Shown piece after piece: positions 54,598 through 64,000 of a stretch of DNA of 64,000 nt (its first letter is position 1; each line of letters starts with the position of its first letter). Made by a program: the position numbers and the translations under genes. The notes below the pieces were generated by a model that was not told the origin of the DNA, did not search any database, and saw only the letters and a list, made by a program, of their open reading frames with translations. Origin of the DNA: Branchiostoma lanceolatum (Eukaryota; Chordata; Leptocardii; Amphioxiformes; Branchiostomatidae); contig NC_089738.1 in the NCBI RefSeq assembly GCF_035083965.1, positions 18,812,734 through 18,876,733 of the forward strand. The letters run 5' to 3'.

Positions 54598-55811
54598 TCT
54601 GACAGAAAATAGGAAGCGGAAAATCCAAAGAATTCAACTTTTGCAAGGTTTTTAGTTTAAAATGTACGTGGGAGAGAGAACGTTATAACAACTTGAACTT
54701 TGTGCCAGTGTTATCAAGGTCATTGAAAGGTAAGGGTCATTCAAAGGTGAACACAAATGGCCGCTCCATGCAGGAGCGACCTCTATCAAGGTAAACTATA
54801 ACTGCAGCTTTACAACTTTTCGAAACTGTCGCAGTGTTAGGCCATAATATGCACTTTAGTCTTCACAATTATGAAAGATTTATCTTCTTTTCATTGTTCA
54901 TAAATATCATGATTAGATATCTCATAATTGGAATACGAAAAGCTGTAGGGTCATAGCTTAGGCCACATATCTGATGACACAAACTTTTAACGACAAGTTA
55001 GTTAAATGAATGAACGAATGAGAAATGTACATATGTTACTATGGTAAGTATTTTGTGTTAAGCTTTAATTTTCACACGTTTGTTTGCCTTTTTCCTTATC
55101 TCTTTCTTTCCTTATCTCTGTCTGTGTTTGTTTTTAGTTTATTTGTGTCTCACACCCCGAGAACTGTAAAACACACCTGTTCTAAACTTTGGTAAGTAAT
55201 CTGCTTAAGACCGGACTGTAACCTCCATTGATATCAATCCACCGTGTTACATAATTCAGCCACTTTGAAAAACAGTGGGTTTGAGAGATCCCTAGTGCAG
55301 CACCCCCGAGGTCCTAGGTATCATGCACTAACAGATATACAGGAGTGAATTATGCTGGGGGAAGTTGGGTTAGAGATCTGTTCGGACGTATCTTTCCAGG
55401 ATGGGGGAAGTATGTACCCTGGTGGAACTATGTTAGTAGATGTTAATGTTTGATCCACGCACACTGGTAAGGGCCCCTACTCTTAGCGATAAGTGTGGTG
55501 GGTTCTTTAACGTGCTCGACGTGTGGCTGACTGCTCTCCAAGCAGAGGTCGAGTGTGATGATTGTGACTTGCCCCATTTTATAATGGCCAATCAATAGGT
55601 TAGCTATTGAAACATCGTGCGAGTCAACACAAGGTTTACAATCTTCCTTAGTTCCTGTTGTTGTTGTTATCCTTGTTTAACGTCTATTTCTCCGTTAGAC
55701 ATGGTCCCATGGTGCTATCTAACCTCTGCTTGGAGAGTGGTGTCTGGCCGATGACGTCAATGGCGGGAGTGGCGGTGTCAGACTGTTTGAAGCTCGGATT
55801 GACGTCACGGA
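54598..55811. other. Intergenic region upstream of gene C
   Basis: No protein gene seen. Contains one dispersed repeat motif near 55486-55512; no convincing TATA box upstream of gene C. Confidence 0.5.
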
Positions 55812-55884
55812 GTCACCGTAGTGTAGTGGTTATCACGTGCGCCTCACACGCGCAAGGTCCCCGGTTCGATCCCGGGCGGTGACA
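55812..55884 (+). tRNA. tRNA-Val (anticodon CAC)
   Basis: Cloverleaf closes fully: acceptor stem GTCACCG/CGGTGAC, D arm with GTGTAGTGGTTATCAC, anticodon arm TGCGC-CTCACAC-GCGCA with CAC, T arm CCCGG-TTCGATC-CCGGG, discriminator A. Box A (tagtgtagtgg) and box B (ggttcgatcc) are canonical. No intron. A T run (tttttt) about 10 bp after the 3' end fits a Pol III terminator. Confidence 0.96.
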
Positions 55885-56545
55885 ATTAATTTTTTCTTTC
55901 CCTTTTTTCTTGCTTTAAGCCTTTCTTTTATAAATCTAACTTTGTCTAGAGGGCTAAAGTTTTTTCTGGATTTAGTGAAAATGTTGTGTCTATGTTTCCT
56001 TAGGACGGTTGTCGATCATCTCTTACTATGGCATAGGTTGAGAAATTGTCAATACCGTTTAATGATTGTATTTGCATGGATGGGTGCAAAACAGGACGAC
56101 AGACAATGTAAAGATAGATCACTTTTATTTCCTTGCGTAAACATAAGCAGACATTATTCAAACGTTGAACGACACTGTAGTCCTAATTGCGACCAGTCTC
56201 TTAAGGACTCTTCTGTGAGTTCAATAGGCTCAATGCCTAACAAACAAACACCACGCAAAACGTACCGATCCGTATATTGTGTCGTAGAACCCGTGTAGCA
56301 GATGCGTAGTAAAGGTCTTATATCATTTAATCCTATGGCGTCTGGAAAATTCATTTAAAAGCATATTTTCCGGCTCTGATGCACTTAACAAAATCAGTCA
56401 ACATATTCACAGTGCAAAGCCGATTAGAAATGTAATAAAAAAATTGAACAGCAGAGGCCTTGAAGCTTATATCCAATGAAGGCTCTGGTGGTCTGGAGCT
56501 AACCATGCAAACGTTATTGACAGCAATAAAGAGGTGTACGTCATA

Positions 56546-56758
56546 TTGGTGCCCCTATTTGCATTTCAGTAAATCGCACCTCAACTGTTTTTTTATCAAG
56601 TTTTGAAATATTGTCTGTTTGTTTGAGCTTCCCACGCATAGTGCCGACGCTCTGAAATAATCACCACAGTGGTGACTACTGTATTTCAGAGCGTCAGATA
56701 TGCCCTAATTGATGTCGGAAAACACTTGAGTCATGATTCACTCAAATAGGGGCACCAA
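56546..56758. mobile_element. 213-bp element with 16-bp inverted repeats and internal hairpin
   Basis: Perfect ends TTGGTGCCCCTATTTG (56546-56561) and its complement (56743-56758). Inside, gacgctctgaaata and tatttcagagcgtc flank tcaccacagtggtga. It starts 27 bp beyond the stop codon of gene E, so it probably forms part of that 3' untranslated region. Confidence 0.82.
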
Positions 56759-56785
56759 GATGGCGGCAGACGCTCAGATGACGTT

Positions 56786-59700
56786 CTATATCATGAATGC
56801 GCCAAAGTAGCTCGCGGCCTCCTCGAAGCTGACCATGGCGACGTTGCTGACTTGCACGAAGAGCCTGTCTCCCGCCCGGAGCCGGAACACGCCGCCCTGG
56901 TAGCTGGACAGCAGGCCGTACTGGCTCCGCTTACTCCAACATCTAGAGGAAATTTTTAAAAAAATCAAAATTCGATTCTAGCTTGGTTAGACTAATGACT
57001 TACCAGTGCAACGGATATAGAGGAAATAAAAACTTTGATGCGCTAGAAAGGTAACATTTGCAAGAAAACATCTACTGTTTACCTTCACATGTTTTAGCCT
57101 AACGAACAACTGCTTGTTAATATATGACTCAAACACACCATATACATGGCGACCAGCCCCTCCAGCCCTGCCCTACCACTTGCTACATAATGTAATCGAA
57201 CCCCACACGGTCTCTGCTACTTTATCAGTAACCATGGTGACAGCCGTCTGGTCCAGGTCATTGACGTTATTTGTTTAGAACGAAAGAGGAAGAAGAAATG
57301 TAGCAAGAGCAATATACATCCCTTCTGTGAAGGTAGACATAGAAATTCTATTCTAGCTCGGTTGGAATTATGATCTATTCATTCATATACACCAAGACAA
57401 GCAAACAAATCGAAAACGATACCTCCTTTTTTTACTTAGGTAGATATTCTCTCTTTCCAGTTGAAAGTAAGCATATTATAGAAATCGCAAAAGAATGGAA
57501 GCATATTGATAATGTTCAGTAATACTTTGTTCTGGCACTTTTCATCACTTCCTGCGGGTCCCGGTAGGTGGCGCTTTTCTTGTACGTGTAGTGCAGAAGC
57601 TGGTGCTCTTCCGTTGACTGCTCATCCTCCCCTGTCCCCATGTAGCGGAAATACAGCTGACTGCGGAAGAAAAAGTGATTTTTGTTTTATTGCAACTTCA
57701 AAACAACACACAGTGATGCCAAAGTCAAGCGAAACATGCTTATAGCGGCATCATTAATAAACACACACACACACACAAAAGGAACGATGTATGAAACCCT
57801 AACAGTACGGGAGCAACACAGTAACCCAGGTACGAAAGAAACAATGGTCCATACAACGAAAACAGACATAAGCTTGATTATAAAAAGTATCTAATGATTG
57901 TGATTGAACTTAATGCGAATTCAAGTAGTATCTAATATTGGGGGTATTGGTGTCATTATCAATCCTTCCTATTACAAAGGGTTACCTATACTGCACTGTT
58001 CTGAATAAGACCATAGCATGTCCAGGTCAAAATATACAAAACCGGAAGTTCTGCTGCAGCACCAAGGTCACATACCAGGAGGTCCAAAATCGACCTTGAA
58101 TTTCAGCTTCTCAACACCCGCCCACACATCAAATATCATCGTAATCCATCAAGAGGTTCTTGAGTTATGCTGACTACAGTAGTCCGGAGACACACAGACA
58201 GACAGACAGACCCAAAACTATATCTCAATTTTTAATAATTACCTTGACAACTGGGGGTTGGGGGGGGGGGGGGCTCCTGTGGTACCTTACCTGTAGACGT
58301 AGTACAGTCCGTCCACCGGGACTCTGATGTAGCCGTCCCGGTACTTCATCCCGTTGGCCAGGGTGGCCAGTCCCTGGTTCGATTCCCACTCTTTCACCCG
58401 CATGGCGGCCCCCCTCGCATGGCCGAGGGCTGGGAAGAGAGAAGGAACGAACAAACAAGGAGGAGAGAAGAAAGAAAGAAGGAAAACAAGCAAACAAAGA
58501 ATACGTGTAAGTAGATATAAATTGTGAGTTATAATTGTTCTATATGTTGTATTTTATGTATTGTTGCCATTTTCACAAGTCTCGTCCCAGGCTCGTAAAA
58601 TCTCGCGAGACTAGGTCACTCCGTGATCAAGATGTACAGTAGACAATTTGGAGGTGCGTATCTCGTTACCTTTTTAATTCACTGATTGATGAATATTGTG
58701 GTAACCCCAAGCCATTGGTGATGTTACATATGGCATAATAGCTGTGTATTCTACAAAGCTGCACTTCATAGTCTTGTCTGAATGTCTGTTTATCTGCATT
58801 AAAGTCACTTGCAAAGTGCGCCGTGATTATTACAAGGTCAAACAAGTGGCCCAAGGGCTACTGAAACGGAGATGGGCGGCACCCAATGCTCCATCTGGTG
58901 CGGGAAGGACTTAAACTTTCGACTATTATATCAAGCCAATAAAAAACGGTACGCATATTTTTTTAATGTTTAGTGCCGTACCCATAAACTGGGGATCGGC
59001 CGTTGTTGATCCGGTGAGGTGACCCATCGGCTTGGCCAAGAAGGTCTGTCCTGCCTCCCCCTGCGTTGTTTGGTACGGTCCCAAAGGGAGGAAGCCTCCA
59101 GTCTCTTCTTTATCTACGAAAATAGAAGAAAACTTTGCGATTCTGAATCTTATTTCAAACTTTGGACCAAAGACAAGGAAACTCTCATTTACCACCAATT
59201 TTGTTCCATTCACAACTCAACCTTTATGGTTGCGATAACCCATCTGGAAGCTAGAAAGACAGTTAACAACTACTTTCTCTTAGTTTGCACTAATGGAGAT
59301 TGATGATAAACAAATAAGCAAACAAACAAACAAACAAACTCACCCCTGTCGATGTGTGTGTTATTCTGCAAGACTTGTTGGATCACCTATGTAACAAACG
59401 CACATGACTGACTAGGTAGCTACATTATAGAATGTTTAGATACTGTAGAGTCAACAGTACTTATATAACCTAGATTATGATCCATACACTTATAGATTTG
59501 TACGGAGGGTAATTTTATCCCTGGTTACTTTCAAGCACACCTTCATTCGTAAGGCCTTCTGCAACTACCATTATACATGCACGCAAACAAACAAGTGGGT
59601 ACAAATAGATTATAGATGAATGAGTATCGGTGAGATCCAACCAAGCAGAGGTTTCGGTCGAGCTCGAGAGGGCTAGGAGTGACCGAAACTTAAGGGAAGC

Positions 59701-60391
59701 GTTAAAAACCCCGGCCACTCATGACCGAAACCTCTGCTTGGCCACTACCTAACGTTACACCCCCCCCCCCCCCTGCACATTTACAAAGGTAACTTTATCA
59801 TACTCGGCGGCAGGCAAACAATAGACGTGTTTGAACAGTCAATAGGTCGAACGTGACAAAAGTGAAAGCCGTCTACTCAGTTCCCGATTATAGTTATTAC
59901 TCATTATCACCAGCCATGAACCAAATTAGAGTTCCTCTTTGCAGAAACTTGCTCAACGTAAGACCCGGAGCTCACACGACGAAGCTGCCTTTGAGTCTCT
60001 ACTCTTTATCTTTATACCTTTTCATTCTCAAACGTAGTCAAAAGCACGACCGAAAAAACACAAAGAGAATTGCACAGTCTCACGCAACCTTTGCATGCTT
60101 GACTGCACCTGCAAAAAACAACGTCCTCACCTTCTTGATGTAAGTTGCAACAGTCGAGTCTTCGGTTGTCCTCCACGTCTGGTCTAACTCCGGTAGCTCT
60201 AGCTCCACCCCCCTCCTCTGGGCGCTCCGTAGTTCTCCGTACAGCAACACAGCCATGCAGACAAGACCGACAAACAACAGAGCCACAAGTACGGACAAAA
60301 CAACCACCGCCCTGGTCAGAGTTGCTACCTGCCTCTGCAGACAGACAGGCTCGCTGTAACCGAGGTTAGCGTACGTTTCTGTCCCCTTCAT
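56786..60391 (-). CDS. TNF ligand superfamily member, TNFSF10 (TRAIL)-like (gene E)
   Basis: Six exons in frame, 288 aa: 60131-60391, 59344-59386, 58982-59113, 58291-58429, 57526-57660, 56786-56942. Type II membrane protein: short tail, helix about 28-51, stalk, then TNF homology domain about 128-288. Diagnostic segments: AKPMGHLTG, NQGLATLANGMKYRDG, VPVDGLYYVYSQLYF, DPQEVMKSAR, CWSKRSQYGLLSSYQGG, FVQVSNVAMVSFEEAASYFG and C terminus GAFMI. The Cys-Trp-Ser-Lys motif places C238 at the position of the single zinc-binding cysteine of TRAIL trimers. Expected to form a homotrimer and signal through a death-domain receptor. Exon 5 donor (AAA/GTATTA) is weak but gives the only conserved reading. The 43-bp exon 2 is inferred from splice sites and phase. 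Confidence 0.92.
59641..59741. mobile_element. 101-bp hairpin element with 19-bp perfect inverted repeats
   Basis: CCAAGCAGAGGTTTCGGTC at 59641-59659 and its exact complement at 59723-59741, in intron 1 of gene E. A third partial arm (gtgaccgaaact) lies inside. Confidence 0.8.
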
Positions 60392-61326
60392 GATCGATGC
60401 AGTTCTTGTGCCAGTAGAGCAACTGAAGCCAATTGTCCGTGGAAAGGTAGTTAAAGCAAATACACATTTTAAGGGGAAGAGGAGTAAGAAACGTAAGCTA
60501 ACCGACAGTTTGGGAACCTAGCCCGCCCGAGGCCGTGTCACTGCCTACAAAAGAACACCTTAGCACCTTGTTTTAAGCTGCCTGGAGCGCTGCTTGCTCG
60601 TCCAATCACCGGCCTTGAGAAGGGGGAATTCCCCTGACGTCACCTCCAGAGCTCTCGAACTACTTTCACATTCATTGTTTTCACAGTTACGCGACGCCAT
60701 TGGATAGTCGGCATTTTGTTTATATTGCATACCAGGTTAACCGCGTAACACAACAGGTTTGTAATAAACTATATAAGCTGCATATCTGGACAGATTTATA
60801 TGATCCAACCACACCGCGATGAACGCCTTGATAAGCGTGGTGGGTTCTTTAGCAAGTTCGATGTGTGGCTCTCCTCCAACACGGAACCTCCTTTTAACGT
60901 GATATCCACCAGGAACGTCCCTAACCGAAACTAGCTACTCATTTTCAGAGCCCTGCCTCTCGCAACGTAGAAACCCTTTTCTACGGAGGTGGCAACATGT
61001 CAATGTTATCAACCGTGACATCCTGATATACATGCTCACAGACACAGAAGATACGGTAAAAGAAAACACTTGAAACATTGGTAAAGTTTACAGGAATATT
61101 TATTTCACTGAACGCCTTCCTTTAGTCGCCTGCGTTTTCACCATCATCATCATTCTCTGTCTTTCTTTATATCTGTCTCCATCTCTCTCTTCGTATTTCT
61201 TTCTCCCCCCCCTCTCTGCCTCTCTCTCTCTCTTTTCCCTATCTATCTACCTCTGGCTGTCCATCCCATCTCCTCTCTTTAAGTGAAGTCGAGAAAGATC
61301 GTCAAAGACGTTGCCTGGTATCCGCC
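60392..61326. other. Intergenic region between genes E and F, homologous to 63230-63725
   Basis: 60570-60690 matches 63265-63385, and 60990-61326 matches 63445-63725 (gene F 3' untranslated region and its second copy). A dispersed repeat motif lies near 60820-60860. No gene. Confidence 0.65.
60602..60642 (-). promoter_or_regulatory. CCAAT, palindromic kappaB and CRE sites upstream of gene E
   Basis: CCAAT at 60602-60606, GGGGAATTCCCC (kappaB-type palindrome) at 60623-60634 and TGACGTCA at 60635-60642, directly adjoining. About 210-250 bp upstream of the ATG of gene E. The CCAAT and CRE parts and a diverged kappaB recur upstream of gene F. Confidence 0.6.
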
Positions 61327-63118
61327 CTATTCTAGCTCCGGTTCGCTCCTCCCTTCGCTGACATGGCCGTTTTCCTCGGCGGAGTTGGCCTCTTCCCAGT
61401 TGCTGGCTTGGATGGCTTCTTCCCAGCGGCGCTCCAATATGTCCCACGCGGTCTCCTTGAGGTATACCCCCATGCCGACCACCGTGTCTATCACGCGGGC
61501 CTCCCGGGGTCCCCGGCTCCCATCCCCGACGACCGTCCCTCGGGCCGTCGCTCCTCCACCTCCCGGGCCCGTAGCCTCCAAGTCCGGGGAAGACCCCCTC
61601 ACTGTCCCGTCAACTTGCGGCGGGGACGCTCTCTCCTCACCAGGGAACAGGTATCCAAGCGTGAAGCCGTCACCGTCGTCTGATAGATACAAATAAACAG
61701 AAACCATAATTATTGTGGGTCTTATCTGCATGGCTGTGGTGCTTCACGGGGAGCTACAGGAAGCCCAGGGGAGACAGGTGGAGCTAGAGCTACCGGAGTT
61801 AGATCAGACGTGGAGGACAACCGAAGACTCGAGTGTTACAACTTACATCAAGAAGGTGGGAGACGGTGTTTTTTGCAGGTGCAGCCAAGCGTGCAAAGGT
61901 TGCGTGAGACCATGCAATTTTTTTCGCTTTTGACTACGTCAGAGAATGAAAAGGTATAAAGATAAAGAGTAGAGGCTCAAATATGGCTTTCATGTGTGAA
62001 CTCTGAGTCAACGTAAGGTGCACTTTACACCTACAATGTTATACAGTCGTGCGATCATCGTCGTAGGCGACGGTTTTCTTTAGACACACGATCAGGAAAT
62101 ATCACGGGACCCCCGCGGCGCAGAATTCCATCGATGTGCGCGTGTGACCCAAAGTGACCTCTTGCGCTCAAATTAAAAATGGCGGGGGAACTGCTTGTTT
62201 TCGTCAAAAGATGAAGCTTTTACTGACTTTGCAACAACTGTTGCCCTGCAGATGAGACGTTGAGAACGGTGCTCAACAAAGAAAGAGATTGAGGCTGGTA
62301 TAGAGACGGACGGGATTTAATCCGAGTTCGTGGCCGCCGCCGGGGATGTCCCGGGGATCGAGGAATAGGGGCATACTAGAGAAGTAGCCACTGGTAGCAG
62401 GGCGTCGCGCCGGAATAACCGGTTTCGGATGATAAAAATATGTTTCCATTGCTGACTGCATGCATATTTACAAAGAAAACGATAGAAACTTTCCTTCCCG
62501 GTCAGGAAACAGCACGTTGTAGGCTTATTAGCATATCACCCACTTCCGTCGCCGGCGACGATTCTTCTTTAGACGAGAAAAACACAGCCACAGGCCCCCC
62601 CGCTGAACGTCGTGCGACTGGGTCCGAGGTGGTCGCACGACAATTCGAGGATTTCCCGTTTATTGCCGTCGCACGATTGTTTTGATCGTCTTTAGACGGC
62701 CAAAAAATACCGTCGCCGGCGACGTCGCCCACGACGATGATCGCACGACTGTAAAATGACGTAGGTGTAAAGAGGTTTTTCATTGTACGACAATTGCACA
62801 CGGTACAATGTATGGCAAAAACAATTAAGCATGGTACAAAATATTACATTTGAAATAAAACTTACTCAATAACGGGAACAGCTCTGCTAGCAGGCTCTCG
62901 TCATTCCAAGGGGAGCCCACGGGAGCAGCCGGCATCGCCGTGAAACCGTCTCCGCCGTGTAACGAACGTACGTCCGATATCGGCAAGGGTCCGGAAGGAC
63001 CATTGGGGGTAGCCGTGGTGGTGAAATCCCCCTCCAATTGGCTTCTTGCAGGTGATGAGAGCAAGAACGAGCGAAGTAAGTCAGTGTCACTACCAACAAA
63101 AGACGGACGCTCTGACAT
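61327..63118 (-). CDS. Unrecognised two-exon gene (gene F), 201 aa
   Basis: Exons 62866-63118 and 61327-61679, joined at phase 1 with consensus donor A/GTAAGT and acceptor ATCAG. Starts MSERPSFVGSDTDLLRS and ends GRSEPELE. There is no signal peptide or membrane helix. Exon 1 is Ser/Pro/Gly-rich with a Leu-rich acidic end (ESLLAELFPLL); exon 2 has a Gly-rich stretch (GPGGGGA) then probable helices (IDTVVGMGVYLKETAWDIL, EEAIQASNWEEAN). I do not recognise a family. Its 5' flank resembles that of gene E (CCAAT, CRE), and its 3' end is duplicated at the right edge, which supports a real transcription unit. Its intron carries an inverted gene E exon copy and a transposon. Confidence 0.6.
61712..62010 (+). 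pseudogene. Inverted partial copy of gene E exon 1 and intron start
   Basis: Plus-strand codons from the end of the membrane helix (GLICMAVVLHGEL) through ELELPELDQTWRTTED to TTYIKK match gene E exon 1. Similarity continues past the donor into the intron (ttttttgcaggtgcag, gaatgaaaaggtataaagat). The start codon and first half of the helix are missing, and no other ligand exons follow. Confidence 0.9.
62023..62772. mobile_element. 750-bp inverted-repeat transposon
   Basis: About 50-bp ends (62023-62072 and 62723-62772) are inverted copies, each with ctttacacctac at the outer edge and cagtcgtgcgatcatcgtcg inside. Related cgtcgccggcgacg and tctttagac motifs recur internally near 62550 and 62685, suggesting a nested or composite element. 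No transposase and no clear target duplication. Confidence 0.8.
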
Positions 63119-63293
63119 GATGTCTTGAATCTCTCCGGTTCGGAGATTAGAAACTGAATGGAAACGCGTCCTTGTTGAGACACAGACAGTTCACGTTACC
63201 TGGAGTAACGACGTTTGGCAACACAGCCAGTCCGCGGCCTTTGCACAGAACCGTCCAGGTATTGTGATTGAAGCTGAAGCAATGCTCTCTCGT

Positions 63294-63333
63294 CCAATCA
63301 GCGAAGTTCGAGAAGAGGATTCCCCTGACGTCA
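63294..63333 (-). promoter_or_regulatory. CCAAT, degenerate kappaB and CRE sites upstream of gene F
   Basis: gtccaatca near 63294, gaggattcccc at 63315-63325 and TGACGTCA at 63326-63333, same order and spacing as upstream of gene E; the kappaB palindrome is broken on one side. Confidence 0.5.
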
Positions 63334-63479
63334 CCTACAGAGCTTTAGCACTACTTGCACTTTAATCGTTTTCATATCTAGACAAGGCTATTGAAAGCTC
63401 GTCACAAAATAAGAACCATTTTCTTCGGCAGCATGACAATGACAATGGCAATGTTATCAACCGCGACGTATTGATTTAA

Positions 63480-63775
63480 GAGCTCACAGACACAGAATGT
63501 ACGATAAAAAACACTTGAAACACTGGTTACGGTTATAAGAATATCCATTTCACTAAACGTCTTCCGTTACTCCTCTGCGTTCTCTCAGTCACTCTCTCTG
63601 TCTCTCTCTCTTTGTCTTTTTATCTGTGTTTGTCTTAGTATCTGTCCATCCCATCTCCTTTCCTTTCTTTGAGCGAAGTCAAAAAAGACAGTAAAAAAAC
63701 TCTGTTTTGTACCCTGGAATCCACCCTATTCTAGCTCAGGTTCGCTTTCCCGATCGCTGACGTGGCGTATTTCCT
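63480..63775 (-). CDS. 3' end of a second gene F-like copy (partial)
   Basis: 63726-63775 encodes RHVSDRESEPELE-stop on the minus strand, matching GHVSEGRSEPELE at the end of gene F. 63445-63725 matches the gene F 3' flank. Similarity stops at about 63770, so the upstream coding part is either diverged or beyond an intron. Confidence 0.6.
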
Positions 63776-64000
63776 TTGTGGTGGTGTCTTTCACACACAA
63801 AAAACATGTGCATAAGCACCTTTACAAGCTGACCTCCCACACACTAATGATGACACCAACAATATAGTACAGGGAAAGGGAAATATATTTATGTACAAAT
63901 GTACAAATACACAATACAGTTCATCGCAGATACATGATAAGGAGCAAAAACTCGGGATCTTGATGCAACACAAAAGACACATCCACAAGAAGTGGTCCAC
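63776..64000. other. Right-edge sequence without recognised feature
   Basis: No homology to gene F and no supported open frame. Confidence 0.4.

Noticed and set aside
61283-61696. Plus-strand frames opposite gene F exon 2
   Set aside because: Two overlapping plus frames are open only because the region is GC-rich; the minus frame joins to exon 1 with consensus splice sites and has a duplicated C terminus.

Overview
The window looks like a lophotrochozoan-free, chordate-type invertebrate genome, most probably amphioxus (Branchiostoma). Reasons: intron-rich genes with GT-AG junctions, a eukaryotic nuclear tRNA-Val, many short inverted-repeat transposons and microsatellites, and a gene mix typical of lancelets (expanded RING/B-box/NHL genes, membrane-anchored NHL proteins, trefoil-GH31 glucosidases, a TRAIL-like TNF ligand). 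The species call is an inference; the gene structures are read from the sequence.

Layout. (1) 1-17390, + strand: the C-terminal ten exons of a GH31 alpha-glucosidase (gene A, 5' part outside the window). Its 13.1-kb intron 1922-15024 holds four intronless TRIM-like genes (RING, B-boxes, coiled coil, NHL) on the opposite strand, separated by repeated promoter-like modules and transposons. (2) 18474-30358, - strand: a complete 22-exon GH31 gene (B, 963 aa: cytoplasmic tail, one membrane helix, trefoil domain, catalytic domain), tail to tail with A. (3) 30359-33510: intergenic, repeats only. (4) 33511-39903, + strand: a seven-exon type II membrane NHL protein (gene D, 674 aa). (5) 41103-54597, - strand: a second complete 22-exon GH31 gene (C, 954 aa), tail to tail with D. 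(6) 54598-56785: intergenic with tRNA-Val(CAC) and an inverted-repeat element. (7) 56786-60391, - strand: a six-exon TNF ligand most like TNFSF10/TRAIL (gene E, 288 aa). (8) 61327-63118, - strand: an unrecognised two-exon gene (F, 201 aa) sharing 5' and 3' flanking sequence with its neighbours; the 3' end of another F-like copy reaches the right edge.

How they fit together. A, B and C are paralogues with the same exon plan and, in several exons, almost identical nucleotide sequence although their introns do not align; they should be single-module, membrane-bound gut-type maltase/isomaltase enzymes. The TRIM genes are likely ubiquitin ligases with an NHL recognition propeller; one has lost B-boxes and coiled coil. 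E is a probable death-receptor ligand with kappaB, CRE and CCAAT sites upstream. A recurrent theme is duplication of exon edges together with their splice sites (genes B, C, D), including a 71-bp minisatellite built from the splice acceptor and start of exon 2 of gene B.
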